This document shows, piece by piece, positions 1 through 12,351 of a DNA stretch of 64,000 nucleotides. The position numbers and the translations under genes were made by a program. The stretch's first letter is position 1. The number at the start of each line of letters is the position of its first letter. The notes under the pieces are model-generated. The model searched no databases, was not told where the DNA came from, and saw only the letters and a list, made by a program, of their open reading frames with translations. The stretch comes from Haemophilus pittmaniae. Its GTDB lineage: Bacteria; Pseudomonadota; Gammaproteobacteria; Enterobacterales; Pasteurellaceae. The stretch spans positions 992,001 through 1,056,000 of the forward strand of contig NZ_LT906463.1 of NCBI RefSeq assembly GCF_900186995.1, given 5' to 3'.

Positions 1-762
1 AGACAAATTGTATCTACATATAATGCATTGTTAAAAACAAAAACTAAATATGCAGTTAAGATGCGTTCAGATGCTGAGCTAACGCATGCTGGATTTTTAG
101 ACTATTTTAAGAAATTTGGAAGCGATAGTACTATTGTAACTTGTTCTTTATTTACTATTGATGGAACAACTTATCATCATATGCCGTTTCATACTAGTGA
201 TTGGTTTCAGTTTGGAACTACACAACGATTGTTAGAATACTGGGGATGTGAACATCTGACAAAGGAAGATGCTGAATGGTACTTATCTCATGACTATGCG
301 AAAGGAAGTACCTATTGGGATAGAGAGCTTTTACCAAGATTAGTTGTAGAACAGTACTTGACAGTATCTTATGCAAATAAATTAGGCTATGTTGTTCCTC
401 AATACCATAATGATGCGCGGATTGAGGTGATGGAGTCATATAGAGAATTTCTTGCGCGTGAGGTTGTTGTTCTAGATCCTTGGCAAATAGGGTTTAATTT
501 CCCTAAATATCATCGAGACTATCATTCAATGTTTGCTTCAATGAATTGTATCATGTTCGCTGATTGGTATTATAACTACATTAATTTAACCAAGCCTAAA
601 TTTGTAGATAAAGGTTATTATCTAGCAGGAGTTGCACGTAATAAGAAAAAAAATCTATTACGTTTTATGATGAAGTTAGTGAAACCAATTGAAGATTATT
701 GGTATCCATCTAAATTTAGAAAATTAATCACTAAATTTGTATTGAAGTTTAAATTATTTTAA
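1..762 (+). CDS. WavE-type LPS biosynthesis protein, 5' end cut by window
   Basis: The frame is open from base 1 without a convincing start, so the gene begins upstream of the window; the visible part is about 253 residues. The opening residues RQIVSTYNALLKTKTKYAVK followed by MRSDAEL resemble the WavE family of lipopolysaccharide-synthesis proteins, in which an RSD triad follows a 'T..YV.K.R' stretch. The C-terminal part is rich in Tyr and Trp and ends in a basic tail, as in membrane-peripheral transferases. It is the first visible gene of a glycan cluster on the same strand, 22 bases before a sugar nucleotidyltransferase. A glycosyltransferase-like role in surface polysaccharide assembly is inferred from family and context; the donor and acceptor are unknown. 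Confidence 0.7.
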   Translation, partial: RQIVSTYNALLKTKTKYAVKMRSDAELTHAGFLDYFKKFGSDSTIVTCSLFTIDGTTYHHMPFHTSDWFQFGTTQRLLEYWGCEHLTKEDAEWYLSHDYAKGSTYWDRELLPRLVVEQYLTVSYANKLGYVVPQYHNDARIEVMESYREFLAREVVVLDPWQIGFNFPKYHRDYHSMFASMNCIMFADWYYNYINLTKPKFVDKGYYLAGVARNKKKNLLRFMMKLVKPIEDYWYPSKFRKLITKFVLKFKLF

Positions 763-784
763 TTGATATATTTAGGAATTCATT

Positions 785-1495
785 ATGTTTGTCATCCCAA
801 TGGCGGGATTAAGCTCCCGTTTTTTTAAAGCAGGTTATACTAAACCTAAATATCAACTTGATTTAAACGGTGAAAGTGTTTTTGCTTGGTCCGTAAAATC
901 TTTTGCGCGATATTTCAAATCAGATAAATTTGTTTTTATTTATCGTGATGTTTATAAAACTAAGGATTTTCTAGAAGTAGAAATTAAAAACTTAGGTATC
1001 ACTGATTATGAATTAGTTTGTTTACCCGAAGAAACCTTAGGTCAGGCTGATACAGTTTATCAAGGTATCAAGCATATTAAAGAAGATAAAGAGATTTATA
1101 TTTTTAATATCGATTCTAGAATAATTGACTTTGTGAAACCAAATTGGGTCAATGAATGTGATGGTTATCTAGAAGTTTTTAAAGGTGAAGGAGACCATTG
1201 GTCTTTTGCTATGCCTGATGGATCGTCTAAAAACGTTATTCGCACCACTGAGAAAGAACGAATCTCTGATTTGTGTAGCGATGGTTTATATTATTTTAAA
1301 AATAAATCTGTATTTGAAAAATTGTTTTTAGATGCCAAACATTCAGGTAATACTACAAAAAATGAATATTACATAGCGCCACTTTATAATGAATTGATTT
1401 CCCAAGGGAAAAATGTTTTCTATGATTTAATTCCTACAGATAAGATCTTATTTTGTGGAACACCGGATGAATATCTAGCATTATTAAATAAGTAG
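785..1495 (+). CDS. Sugar-1-phosphate nucleotidyltransferase-like protein
   Basis: A 236-residue protein of the nucleotidyltransferase fold. The N-terminus MFVIPMAGLSSRFFKAGYTK has the P-loop-like MAGxSxRF signature and is followed by the KPKYQLDLNG segment that binds the nucleotide and sugar phosphate in RmlA/GlmU-like enzymes. FNIDSRI near residue 110 fits the metal-binding Asp position. It would activate a sugar phosphate, or another phosphorylated small molecule, with an NTP in the cytoplasm. AGGA lies 6-9 bases before ATG. It is followed 10 bases later by a HAD phosphatase, and together with the next gene these look like one activation module. The substrate cannot be read from sequence. 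Confidence 0.7.
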   Translation: MFVIPMAGLSSRFFKAGYTKPKYQLDLNGESVFAWSVKSFARYFKSDKFVFIYRDVYKTKDFLEVEIKNLGITDYELVCLPEETLGQADTVYQGIKHIKEDKEIYIFNIDSRIIDFVKPNWVNECDGYLEVFKGEGDHWSFAMPDGSSKNVIRTTEKERISDLCSDGLYYFKNKSVFEKLFLDAKHSGNTTKNEYYIAPLYNELISQGKNVFYDLIPTDKILFCGTPDEYLALLNK

Positions 1496-1505
1496 GAGCC
1501 ATAAT

Positions 1506-1878
1506 ATGAAACGTTTAATTATGGATTTAGATAATACCATTACTCTTACAGAGAATGGCGATTATAGAAATGCTAAACCGATAATTCCGGTAATTGAAAA
1601 GTTACGCGAATATAAAGCAAAGGGCTTTGAAATCGTTATTAGCTCAAGCCGTAATATGCGAACTTATGAGGGAAATGTCGGGAAGATTAATGTGAATACT
1701 TTGCCAATTATTATGGATTGGTTAGATCGCCATAGTGTACCTTATGATGAAATTTATGTAGGAAAACCTTGGTGTGGTCATGATGGGTTCTATGTGGATG
1801 ATAGAGCATTGCGTCCCGATGAATTTATTAATTTAACTTACGATGAGATTCGTAAATTAACAAAAATGGATGGTGAAT

Positions 1879-1892
<14 letters not shown>
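1506..1892 (+). CDS. HAD-superfamily phosphatase, capsule-biosynthesis (EcbF/BcbF) type
   Basis: A small 128-residue HAD hydrolase. Motif I is MDLDNT (nucleophile Asp7, acid/base Asp9), motif II is the Ser in ISSSRN, the motif III Lys is in VGKPW, and motif IV is VDDR. Length and motifs match the EcbF/BcbF family of short phosphatases found in Pasteurellaceae capsule and LPS loci. It probably removes or checks a phosphate on a sugar intermediate. A good ribosome-binding site (TAGGAG) precedes ATG. Its 3' end overlaps the start region of the next gene, so the two are likely translationally coupled. Confidence 0.75.
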
Positions 1893-4589
<2,697 letters not shown>

Positions 4590-4609
4590 GTGTAGCGAAC
4601 TTTGTATCG

Positions 4610-4640
4610 AGCCATATACGATTTCGTGTATGGCTTTTGT
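4610..4640 (+). terminator. Hairpin terminator after glf, inside the glycan cluster
   Basis: A 12-bp near-perfect stem (4610-4621 with 4624-4635, loop TT) is followed by TTTTG. It lies between glf and the next glycosyltransferase, so some transcription may stop here and lower the distal genes. A tight 2-base loop is unusual; a slightly longer loop with a shorter stem is equally possible. Confidence 0.6.
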
Positions 4641-4660
4641 TTAATAAGATTGAGTTGATT

Positions 4661-5596
4661 ATGCGTACTGAAAAATCAATTTGTGCGGTGGTGGTTACTT
4701 TCAACCGCAAAAAATTATTGCTGCATTGTTTAAATGCATTAAAAGAGCAAACTCACGCACTATCTCATGTTGTGGTAATTGATAATGCGAGTACTGATGG
4801 CACAGTAGATTTTTTAGCACAGCATGGTTGGAAAAATAGTGATACGTTCACTTTGGTTACACTGCCTGAAAATCGAGGTGGAGCAGGAGGCTTCCATGAG
4901 GGAATCAAATATGCCTTTGAGCAAGGCTTTGATTATATTTGGTTGATGGATGATGATGGTTTTCCTGCGGAGGATTGTCTCGAAAAACTAATCCCTTATA
5001 CGACTGATAATTGTTATATCGGTCCAGTAGTGATTGATTGTGAGGGTACAGAGAAACTGAGCTTTAGTTTGCGTTTACCAAAAACATTACAGGTTATCGA
5101 TCGCTATTCAGATATCCCCGATTCTTTAAAAGTAGAGAATCAAATTAAAGACATAGTGTTACCTTTTAATGGTACCTTGATTGGCAAAGAACTGGTGCGT
5201 CAGATGGGATTGCCTATGCAGGAATATTTCATTTGGGGAGATGAACGGGAGTACACGATGCGTGCTGAAGTGAATCGCGCTAAAATTTTAACCGTGGTTG
5301 ATGCATTGTTTTATCATCCTATTGCGAGTTCAATTTCCGAACCCATGTTTTTTGGTAAATTGCGTTTTAATAACGCTCATTCTGACTTAAAACAATATTG
5401 TTTTTGTCGTAATACGATAGCTACTTTTGCCAAACATAAAGGACTTGTTTATGCCTTGGCCTTTTTTGTTAAAACCACGTGGTTTTATGCTTTTACCCAA
5501 CCGAGTATTTCCCGGCTACTATTCGCCTGGCGTGCGATGTGGCATGGGCTAAGCGGTGATTTTTCTCATCATAAAGAGTATTTAAAAGCGTCATGA
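4661..5596 (+). CDS. Glycosyltransferase family 2, galactofuranosyltransferase-like
   Basis: A 311-residue GT-A enzyme. CAVVVTFNRKKLLLHCLNAL and VVIDNASTDGT form the nucleotide-binding N-terminus; WLMDDDGFP carries the DDD metal-binding motif; WGDEREYTMRA is the probable catalytic and acceptor region. The combination of WLMDDDG and a WGDExEY segment is typical of GT2 enzymes that are often galactofuranosyl- or rhamnosyltransferases, which agrees with glf next door, but specificity is an inference. I chose ATG 4661; an upstream in-frame TTG at 4637 lies in the terminator tail. Its stop overlaps the following ATG by four bases (ATGA). Confidence 0.8.
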   Translation: MRTEKSICAVVVTFNRKKLLLHCLNALKEQTHALSHVVVIDNASTDGTVDFLAQHGWKNSDTFTLVTLPENRGGAGGFHEGIKYAFEQGFDYIWLMDDDGFPAEDCLEKLIPYTTDNCYIGPVVIDCEGTEKLSFSLRLPKTLQVIDRYSDIPDSLKVENQIKDIVLPFNGTLIGKELVRQMGLPMQEYFIWGDEREYTMRAEVNRAKILTVVDALFYHPIASSISEPMFFGKLRFNNAHSDLKQYCFCRNTIATFAKHKGLVYALAFFVKTTWFYAFTQPSISRLLFAWRAMWHGLSGDFSHHKEYLKAS

Positions 5597-6357
5597 AGCA
5601 GATAAAAATCCTAACGGTTACCCATAAATCCTATGACTTTCCTCAAGATGAAATTTATCAACCTATTCAGGTCGGTCGAGTCTTGAGTACTGTGGATTTA
5701 GGCATTTTATCTGATAATGAAGGAATCAATATTTCCGGTAAAAATAAAAATTTTTGTGAGCTTACTGCAATTTACTGGGCTTGGAAAAATCATTTCTTTG
5801 CTGATTGTGATTATGTTGGGTTGACTCATTATCGCCGTTTTTTTAAAGGTTCAGGTTGTCAGCTAAAAGGGAAAGCTATTTTATCGGCATCAGAGATCTT
5901 TACATTGATGCAAAACTACGATGCGATTGTGCCTCGACATCGCAATTATTGGATTGAAAGTATTTATAGCCATTATCGGCATGCTCATCATATTAGTGAT
6001 CTTGATTGTGCCAGAGACATTATCAAAGAATATTTTCCTGATTATATTCCCGCTTTTAATCGAGTAATGCAGGGGAAAACGCTTTATCTTTATAATATGT
6101 TCGTGCTAAAGAAAACTGATTTTGATGCTTATTGTGATTGGTTGTTTAGGATTCTTTTTGAGTTAGAAAAACGTTTAGACCTACAAGACTATGATGCCTA
6201 TCAGCAAAGGGTTTTTGGTTTTATAGCTGAGCGTTTGTTTAATGTTTGGTTGGTGTATCGTCAGTTAAAAATTTGTGAAGTGTCGGTAGTAAATTTAGAA
6301 GGCGAACATTTGTTTAAAAAAGCGATCAATTTATTAAAACGGAAATTTTTAAGATAA
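5593..6357 (+). CDS. DUF4422 glycosyltransferase-like protein
   Basis: A 254-residue protein of the DUF4422 family, common in O-antigen and capsule loci. Recognisable segments are LTVTHKSYDFP at the start, FCELTAIYWAWKN, YVGLTHYRRFF and YNMFVLKKTDFDAYCDWLF. These proteins are considered glycosyltransferases that act on the cytoplasmic face of the inner membrane. No membrane segment or signal peptide is visible. It overlaps the preceding GT2 gene by ATGA and ends 10 bases before the initiating transferase. The sugar transferred is not known. Confidence 0.8.
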   Translation: MKQIKILTVTHKSYDFPQDEIYQPIQVGRVLSTVDLGILSDNEGINISGKNKNFCELTAIYWAWKNHFFADCDYVGLTHYRRFFKGSGCQLKGKAILSASEIFTLMQNYDAIVPRHRNYWIESIYSHYRHAHHISDLDCARDIIKEYFPDYIPAFNRVMQGKTLYLYNMFVLKKTDFDAYCDWLFRILFELEKRLDLQDYDAYQQRVFGFIAERLFNVWLVYRQLKICEVSVVNLEGEHLFKKAINLLKRKFLR

Positions 6358-6367
6358 GGACTGCGCT

Positions 6368-7783
6368 ATGCATAAAATTACGTGGTGTAAATTTATCCTA
6401 CTAGCCACTGATTTTTTAACACTTTTTAGCTCATTATTCATTGCCTATGAGGTATTGGATATTGCCCGTAGCGGTCGTTTTTATTTTCCGTTGGATGAGT
6501 TTGATGCTTATGTATTGATTCATGCCTGTGTATCTCTCGTTGGTGTGCTATGGTTTTGGATACGCCTACGACACTATACTTATCGAAAACCATTCTGGTT
6601 TGAGCTAAAAGAAATTTTCCGTACATTACTGATTCTTTTTATTATTGAATTGGCGATAGTCGCTTTTTCCCGTCTTTATGTTTCTCGTTATTTCTGGTCG
6701 GTGACTTGGGGGTGTATTTTTGTTTTGGTACCTCTTTTGCGGATTCTCATAAAAAATGTATTAATAAAAACCGGATGGTATTTAAAGGAAACAATCATTA
6801 TCGGTAATGGTAAGAATGCTAAAGAGGTTTTTGATGCATTGAATAATGAACCTTACTTGGGTTTAGATATAAAACTATTTGTTACTACGGAAGAGTACAA
6901 TTCTGAATTTATTGACGCTGTTCCGGTGATGCGACATAACCCAGAATTACTTATGCGTTTGGTTTCGGTTGATTTTACTCAGTTTATTCTTGCAGTAGAT
7001 GAGGAAAATAGTACTAAACAGGATTTCTGGCTACGCTATTTGATTCGTAAAGGGTGTCGTTCTATTTCGGTTATTCCTGATTTTCGAGGCATTCCGCTTT
7101 ATGGTACCGACATGTCCTTTTTGTTTAGCCAAGAAATGGTACTATTTCGAGTTAATAATAATTTGGCTAAACGATCATCCAAATTAATCAAGAGGATTTT
7201 TGATGTTGTGGCTTCTACGCTATTGATGATCGTGTTATCTCCTTTGTTTTTATTATTGAGTTTACTGATTTGTCGGGATGGCGGAGCGGTAATTTATCGT
7301 CATCCACGTATAGGCCAGGGCAAGAAAACCTTCAATTGTTTAAAATTTAGAACCATGGTGAGTAATTCTGAGGCGGTTTTAGCAAATTTATTAGCAACCG
7401 ATCCACAAGCCAGAGCCGAATGGGAACAAGACTTCAAACTTAAAAATGATCCGCGTATCACTAAGCTGGGTAAGTTTATGCGTCGAACTAGTATTGATGA
7501 ATTACCACAACTTTGGAATGTCCTGAAAGGCGAAATGAGTTTGGTTGGCCCTCGCCCGATTATCCAAGAAGAGTTAGCTTATTATGGGGATGATGTGGAC
7601 TATTATTTAATGGCAAAGCCGGGTATGACCGGATTATGGCAGGTAAGCGGACGTAATAATGTAAGCTATGAAAATCGCGTTTATTTTGATGCTTGGTATG
7701 CCAAAAATTGGTCGCTTTGGAATGATTTGGTTATTTTATTGAAAACCCTTAAAGTGGTACTCAAAAGAGATGGTGCTTATTAG
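6368..7783 (+). CDS. wbaP: Undecaprenyl-phosphate sugar-1-phosphate transferase (WbaP-like)
   Basis: A 471-residue initiating transferase that puts the first sugar phosphate on undecaprenyl phosphate. The N-terminal third holds four or five hydrophobic segments, the middle a CoA-binding-like domain (IIIGNGKNAKEVFDALNNEP), and the C-terminal ~190 residues the catalytic bacterial sugar transferase domain: one hydrophobic segment, then KTFNCLKFRTM, SIDELPQLWNVLKGEMS, LVGPRP and KPGMTGLWQVSGRN. Full length and N-terminal membrane block fit WbaP (galactose-1-P) better than short PglC-type enzymes; the sugar itself is inferred. AAGGA precedes ATG. It shows that the cluster makes a polyprenol-linked glycan. 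Confidence 0.85.
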   Translation: MHKITWCKFILLATDFLTLFSSLFIAYEVLDIARSGRFYFPLDEFDAYVLIHACVSLVGVLWFWIRLRHYTYRKPFWFELKEIFRTLLILFIIELAIVAFSRLYVSRYFWSVTWGCIFVLVPLLRILIKNVLIKTGWYLKETIIIGNGKNAKEVFDALNNEPYLGLDIKLFVTTEEYNSEFIDAVPVMRHNPELLMRLVSVDFTQFILAVDEENSTKQDFWLRYLIRKGCRSISVIPDFRGIPLYGTDMSFLFSQEMVLFRVNNNLAKRSSKLIKRIFDVVASTLLMIVLSPLFLLLSLLICRDGGAVIYRHPRIGQGKKTFNCLKFRTMVSNSEAVLANLLATDPQARAEWEQDFKLKNDPRITKLGKFMRRTSIDELPQLWNVLKGEMSLVGPRPIIQEELAYYGDDVDYYLMAKPGMTGLWQVSGRNNVSYENRVYFDAWYAKNWSLWNDLVILLKTLKVVLKRDGAY

Positions 7784-7806
7784 TGTGATTATAGCGAGTG
7801 TTGTTA

Positions 7807-8823
7807 ATGGCTAATCGAATTCTTATTACCGGTGGTTCGGGGTTTATTGGTTCAGCGTTGATTCGCTATTTGATTAATCACACAAATGATAACGTCATTA
7901 ATCTTGATAAGCTAACTTATGCGGCAAACCACTTGGCTTTGCAGTCTGTGGAAGCTAATCCTCGATATAGCTTTGAACAAATAGATATTGGCGATCAGAA
8001 AGCTTTACAAATGGCTTTTGAACGCTATCAACCCGATGCAGTCATGCACTTGGCGGCGGAAAGCCATGTGGATCGCTCTATTGCAGGCGCTGCTAATTTT
8101 ATTCAGACCAATATTGTGGGGACTTATACTTTGTTAGAGGTTGCTAAAAATTATTGGTATAGCTTGAGCGAGGCTAAGAAGTCGGCTTTTCGGTTTCATC
8201 ATATATCCACCGATGAGGTTTATGGTGATTTATCACTTACGGAACCCGCTTTTACCGAACATTCACCTTACCATCCAAGTAGTCCTTATTCGGCATCTAA
8301 AGCCGCTAGTGATCATTTAGTACAAGCTTGGCATCGTACATATGGCTTACCAATACTCATTACGAATAGTTCCAATAATTATGGCGCCTACCAGCATTCA
8401 GAAAAGCTTATTCCTTTAATAATTTCAAATGCGCTTAGTGGAAAAATATTGCCGGTTTATGGTGATGGGCAGCAAATTCGCGATTGGCTGTTTGTCGATG
8501 ATCATGTGCAAGCTTTGTATCGAGTGCTGACAGAAGGTCGGATTGGTGAAAGCTATAATATTGGTGGAAATTGTGAGAAAACGAATCTTGAAGTCGTTAA
8601 TGCTATTTGTGAATTGCTTGAAGAATTTGTGCCGAACAAACCGAGTCATATTAAGCGCTATACAGATTTGATCCGCAATGTGCAAGATCGCCCGGGCCAT
8701 GATGTACGCTATTCATTGGATTGCTCAAAAATCTATAATGAGTTAGCTTGGCAACCGCAAACAAGCTTTGAACAAGGACTTCGTAAAACCGTGAAGTGGT
8801 ATTTAGAAAATACAGATAAATAA
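7807..8823 (+). CDS. rfbB: dTDP-glucose 4,6-dehydratase
   Basis: A 338-residue extended short-chain dehydrogenase. The NAD loop is [33 protein letters not shown] and [10 protein letters not shown] (the Tyr-x3-Lys catalytic pair) are the RmlB signature blocks; [15 protein letters not shown] and [16 protein letters not shown] are the substrate-binding regions. It makes dTDP-4-keto-6-deoxyglucose, the branch point to rhamnose, fucosamine-type and 6-deoxytalose sugars. rmlA, rmlC and rmlD are not in the window and could lie upstream. I chose ATG 7807 over an in-frame TTG at 7798. It is the last gene of the glycan cluster; pepB follows after 12 bases. Confidence 0.92.
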   Translation: MANRILITGGSGFIGSALIRYLINHTNDNVINLDKLTYAANHLALQSVEANPRYSFEQIDIGDQKALQMAFERYQPDAVMHLAAESHVDRSIAGAANFIQTNIVGTYTLLEVAKNYWYSLSEAKKSAFRFHHISTDEVYGDLSLTEPAFTEHSPYHPSSPYSASKAASDHLVQAWHRTYGLPILITNSSNNYGAYQHSEKLIPLIISNALSGKILPVYGDGQQIRDWLFVDDHVQALYRVLTEGRIGESYNIGGNCEKTNLEVVNAICELLEEFVPNKPSHIKRYTDLIRNVQDRPGHDVRYSLDCSKIYNELAWQPQTSFEQGLRKTVKWYLENTDK

Positions 8824-8835
8824 AGGAAAATCATA

Positions 8836-10140
8836 ATGCAAATTACCCTTTCAAACTCCCCGGCCTCCGATAATTGGGGCAAGAATGCTGTCTTAAGTTT
8901 TAATCAAGAGCAGCAAGCCGTTATTCATCTTAAAGAGGATGAGAAATCTAATCTCGCCCTAGTTCAAAAGGCCGCACGTAAATTGCGCAGTCAAGGTATT
9001 AGAGATGTTGAGTTGGTCGGTGAAGCTTGGCAATTGGAAAATAGTTGGGCTTTTTATCAAGGTTTTTATACAGCGAAGCAAGATTATTCGATTGAGTTTC
9101 CTCATTTAGATGATGGGCCACAAGATGAATTATTAGCCCGTATTGAATGTAGTGATTTTGTACGTGAAATTATTAATGAACCGGCACAAACACTTACCCC
9201 AATTAAATTAGCGGAACGTGCAGCGGAGTTTATTTCGACACAAGCTGAAAATTATGCTGATAAAAATGCAGTCAGTTTTACGATTATTGCCGGTGAAGCG
9301 CTGAATGAGCAGAATTATCAAGGCATTTTTAGCGTGGGACGAGGTTCAGCCAATCCACCTGCAATGTTGCAATTAGATTATAACCCAACCGATAATCCGG
9401 ATGCGCCGGTATTGGCTTGCTTGGTTGGTAAAGGCATTACCTTTGATAGTGGTGGTTATAGTATCAAACCAAGTGATGGTATGAGCACTATGCGTACTGA
9501 TATGGGCGGCGCAGCACTATTAACTGGCGCATTAGGGCTAGCAATTGCGCGCGGTTTAAATCAACGGGTAAAACTGTATTTATGCTGTGCCGAGAATCTT
9601 GTGAGTGGTAATGCATTTAAGTTGGGCGATATTATCACCTATAAAAATGGTGTGACTGCTGAAATTTTAAATACCGATGCGGAAGGTCGTTTGGTATTAG
9701 CGGATGGTTTAATTGAAGCAGATAGTCAAAATCCACAATTTATTGTAGATTGTGCTACCTTAACCGGAGCCGCAAAAGTAGCGGTGGGAAATGACTACCA
9801 TTGCGCACTGTCGATGGATGATGAGTTGGTGAAGAGCCTGTTCCAGGCTGCTACAGAAGAAAATGAACCTTTCTGGCGTTTGCCTTTTGAAGAATTCCAT
9901 CGAGCTCAAATTAGCTCTTCCTTTGCGGACATTGCGAATACCGGTACGGTGCCGGTGGGCGCGGGAGCAAGTACCGCGACGGCATTTTTATCGTATTTTG
10001 TGAAAAACTATCAACAACATTGGTTGCATATTGATTGTTCGGCAACTTATCGTAAATCCGGTAGTGATTTATGGGCTGTTGGAGCAACCGGAATCGGTGT
10101 GAAAACCTTAGCGAATTTATTATTAACAAAGTCAATTTAA
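8836..10140 (+). CDS. pepB: Peptidase B, M17 family aminopeptidase
   Basis: A 434-residue cytosolic leucyl-type aminopeptidase. The M17 signature [14 protein letters not shown] is present, as are the metal-binding segments [13 protein letters not shown] and MRTDMGGAA. The length fits PepB rather than the ~500-residue PepA. TAAAGGA gives a ribosome-binding site. It starts 12 bases after rfbB and ends 13 bases before ndk, so it may be co-transcribed with the glycan cluster although its role (peptide turnover) is housekeeping. The next gene, ndk, marks the return to core genome. Confidence 0.93.
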   Translation: MQITLSNSPASDNWGKNAVLSFNQEQQAVIHLKEDEKSNLALVQKAARKLRSQGIRDVELVGEAWQLENSWAFYQGFYTAKQDYSIEFPHLDDGPQDELLARIECSDFVREIINEPAQTLTPIKLAERAAEFISTQAENYADKNAVSFTIIAGEALNEQNYQGIFSVGRGSANPPAMLQLDYNPTDNPDAPVLACLVGKGITFDSGGYSIKPSDGMSTMRTDMGGAALLTGALGLAIARGLNQRVKLYLCCAENLVSGNAFKLGDIITYKNGVTAEILNTDAEGRLVLADGLIEADSQNPQFIVDCATLTGAAKVAVGNDYHCALSMDDELVKSLFQAATEENEPFWRLPFEEFHRAQISSSFADIANTGTVPVGAGASTATAFLSYFVKNYQQHWLHIDCSATYRKSGSDLWAVGATGIGVKTLANLLLTKSI

Positions 10141-10153
10141 GTGGGATTTTTTT

Positions 10154-10573
10154 ATGACAGAACGTACTTTTTCAATTATTAAACCTGATGCAGTAAAGCG
10201 TAATTTAATCGGTACTATTTTAGGGCGTTTTGAATCGCAAGGGTTTCGTGTGGTTGCGCTAAAAATGTTGCAATTAACCAAAGAGCAAGCACAAGGTTTT
10301 TATGCCGAACATCAAGGCAAACCATTTTTTGAGTCACTAGTCGATTACATGGTTTCCGGTCCAATAGTGGTTTCGGTGTTGGAAAAAGAAAATGCCGTGA
10401 AAGATTACCGTGCCTTGATTGGTGCCACCAATCCGGCGAATGCGGCAGAGGGGACAATTCGTAAAGATTTTGCCTTGAGTCAACAGGAGAATTCGGTGCA
10501 TGGCTCGGATGGTATCGAAAGCGCCCAACGGGAAATTGCCTATTTCTTCGTGGCCAATGAAATCCAAGAATAA
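10154..10573 (+). CDS. ndk: Nucleoside diphosphate kinase
   Basis: A 139-residue enzyme that balances NTP and dNTP pools by moving the gamma-phosphate through a phospho-histidine. Visible motifs are [12 protein letters not shown] at the N-terminus and the active-site segment NSVHGSDG with the catalytic His. Length is normal for the family. It ends in a clear intrinsic terminator at 10583-10608. Confidence 0.96.
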   Translation: MTERTFSIIKPDAVKRNLIGTILGRFESQGFRVVALKMLQLTKEQAQGFYAEHQGKPFFESLVDYMVSGPIVVSVLEKENAVKDYRALIGATNPANAAEGTIRKDFALSQQENSVHGSDGIESAQREIAYFFVANEIQE

Positions 10574-10582
10574 TTGATACCA

Positions 10583-10608
10583 CAAAGCCTCCATGCGGAG
10601 GCTTTTTA
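10583..10608 (+). terminator. ndk terminator
   Basis: The stem AAAGCCTCC/GGAGGC with an ATGC loop is followed by TTTTT. It lies 9 bases after the ndk stop. Confidence 0.9.
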
Positions 10609-10654
10609 TTTGGACATCGCTTTAATATTTGTTAGTCGTTCCTTTGAGCTGTCG

Positions 10655-10733
10655 AAACGCCCCCACGAAAATCAGAGATTTTTCTAAAAATAGAATGTAA
10701 GTTATTGATTTTATTAGGAATGGTTTAAAAAAT
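10655..10733 (+). repeat. Dispersed intergenic repeat, copy 1 (+ orientation)
   Basis: It has the head AAACGCCCCC, the small dyad ATTTTTCTAAAAAT, and the core GTAAGTTATTGATTTTATTA ending near TGGTTTAAAA. It sits between the convergent ends of ndk and pgaD, between their terminators. Confidence 0.85.
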
Positions 10734-10770
10734 GAATTTTTCTAGTTATTTTTCTGAATAAAACACATAA

Positions 10771-10796
10771 AAAAACGCCACAGCAGTGGCGTTTTT
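10771..10796. terminator. Bidirectional terminator between ndk and pgaD
   Basis: AAAAACGCCAC-AGCA-GTGGCGTTTTT has an A tract on one side and a T tract on the other. It can stop pgaD transcription on the minus strand as well as read-through from ndk. Confidence 0.9.
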
Positions 10797-10814
10797 CATT
10801 CATCAGGCATTAAA

Positions 10815-11105
10815 TTAGGCCTTCGACTTTTCGGTTTTCTCAACGGTAATAATTGACCAAAAATAAGCCAAAAGTACCAGTAAGATAGCGGCACCAAACA
10901 TCAACCCAATAACATCAACAAAGAAAAACGTTTCCAACACGGGTTGGGTGAAAATTCCTTGTGCATAACGAATCACAAACGTGATGATATAAATCCATAA
11001 TACCCAAGTGAGGATATCCAAGAGGACGCTTTTAAATTTCATCTTCATTGGAAGGTGCTTTCCTTTATTAATGACCATGAGTCTTTGTAGTTCTACGGAT
11101 GACAT
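10815..11105 (-). CDS. pgaD: PNAG biosynthesis protein PgaD
   Basis: A 96-residue membrane protein with two hydrophobic segments (about residues 28-47 and 60-85), matching PgaD. PgaD binds PgaC and is needed for polymerisation and export of poly-beta-1,6-N-acetylglucosamine across the inner membrane; in E. coli the pair is stabilised by c-di-GMP. It is the last gene of pgaABCD; a GGAG ribosome-binding site overlaps the end of pgaC and only two bases separate stop and start. The sequence itself is poorly conserved, so the call leans on position, size and topology. Confidence 0.85.
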   Translation of the reverse strand: MSSVELQRLMVINKGKHLPMKMKFKSVLLDILTWVLWIYIITFVIRYAQGIFTQPVLETFFFVDVIGLMFGAAILLVLLAYFWSIITVEKTEKSKA

Positions 11106-11107
11106 AA

Positions 11108-12343
11108 CTAAACTCCTCTATCCGGGCTTGTCCAAACGGCCAATCTGGCCTTATTACGAAAGATGGCTTTCGGAATACCTACCAGTAATGTAACTGTATT
11201 TAGCAACCAATAAACATAGGGATACCAAATACAGGACAGGCTGTATTGCAGCAAGCCTTTTTCATATCGTGAATCGATATATAAACTTAAGAGACATTGT
11301 AAGAAAAATGAAAAGAACATAATGGCAATATTGGTTTCAAATAGTCCCCAATTGTAGATATCTACGCCCATTACGACTTTTCTATATAATGACACGGCTA
11401 ATAGCGAGACTAATAGCACCGCCCAAATAGCCGTGACAAAATATTCGGCATACATCGGCCACAAGCGACGATTTTTCCAGCGCCACACCTGTGGGAAGTA
11501 TTTCATAATTGTTTCTGCGCCGCCTTGAGCCCAACGTAAACGTTGTTTGTAAAGGCCTCCAAGACGCTCAGGCATTAGCACCCAGCAGAGCGCCCGCGGT
11601 TCATACATAATATTGTAGCCTGCCGTTTGAATTTTCCAGCTGACATCAATATCTTCGGTGATCATATTGGTACTCCAACCGCCGATTTGCTCCATCACAT
11701 CTTTACGGAATAAACAGCAAACACCGGATACAGTGAAGATTGTTCCCATTAGACATTGAGCCCGTTTGATTAAGCCGATAATCGAACTAAATTCAGATAC
11801 CTGCAAACGGCCGAGTAACGTACTCCGATTGCGTACTCGTGGGTTACCTGTAGCCGCGCCATATTTCGGGTTGAGCTCAAGGGACTGCACCATATAATCA
11901 AGGGCATCGTAGTCTAATACGGCATCGCCATCGATGCAGGCGACATATTTCCCCTTGGCAACAAGCAGCGCATGGTTTAACGCACTGGCTTTGCCTTGGT
12001 TTTCTTGATGAAGGGCTACAACCCGAGAATCTTTGTCGGCCCAACGATCGATAATTTCAGCGGTATTGTCCTTACTGCCATCGTTAATAAAGATTAATTC
12101 ATAGTTTGGGTAATGTATTTGCAATAAGTAGGGAATTGCCTCATCAAGGTTATCCCCTTCGTTATAGCAAGGGATCATTACACTAACCATGGGCACTTCT
12201 TCCTTAGGCATGCTCTGAAATGGTGGCGTACCTAATTTCCCTTCCATAAAAACATAATAGCAGAGCGCCGCCATTACCCAATAGATTGCCATACCGGCAG
12301 GGTAGATGAAAACAAAGATCCCTAAGATTTCTAATATACTCAT
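11108..12343 (-). CDS. pgaC: PNAG synthase PgaC, family 2 glycosyltransferase
   Basis: A 411-residue processive inner-membrane synthase that polymerises UDP-GlcNAc into beta-1,6-GlcNAc. It has an N-terminal membrane segment, then the GT2 core: SVMIPCYNEGDNLDEAI, CIDGDAVLDYDAL (DxD), TEDIDVSWK (the catalytic TED) and QRLRWAQGG (the QxxRW acceptor motif), followed by three or so C-terminal membrane segments. Length equals the family norm. It begins 8 bases after pgaB. The product is the biofilm polymer that dispersin B cleaves in Aggregatibacter; dispersin B is not in this window. Confidence 0.95.
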   Translation of the reverse strand: MSILEILGIFVFIYPAGMAIYWVMAALCYYVFMEGKLGTPPFQSMPKEEVPMVSVMIPCYNEGDNLDEAIPYLLQIHYPNYELIFINDGSKDNTAEIIDRWADKDSRVVALHQENQGKASALNHALLVAKGKYVACIDGDAVLDYDALDYMVQSLELNPKYGAATGNPRVRNRSTLLGRLQVSEFSSIIGLIKRAQCLMGTIFTVSGVCCLFRKDVMEQIGGWSTNMITEDIDVSWKIQTAGYNIMYEPRALCWVLMPERLGGLYKQRLRWAQGGAETIMKYFPQVWRWKNRRLWPMYAEYFVTAIWAVLLVSLLAVSLYRKVVMGVDIYNWGLFETNIAIMFFSFFLQCLLSLYIDSRYEKGLLQYSLSCIWYPYVYWLLNTVTLLVGIPKAIFRNKARLAVWTSPDRGV

Positions 12344-12351
12344 ATGAATCC

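Noticed and set aside
10215..10594. Two long minus-strand frames opposite ndk
   Set aside because: They lie entirely within ndk on the opposite strand, have no ribosome-binding site or family features, and ndk is certain.
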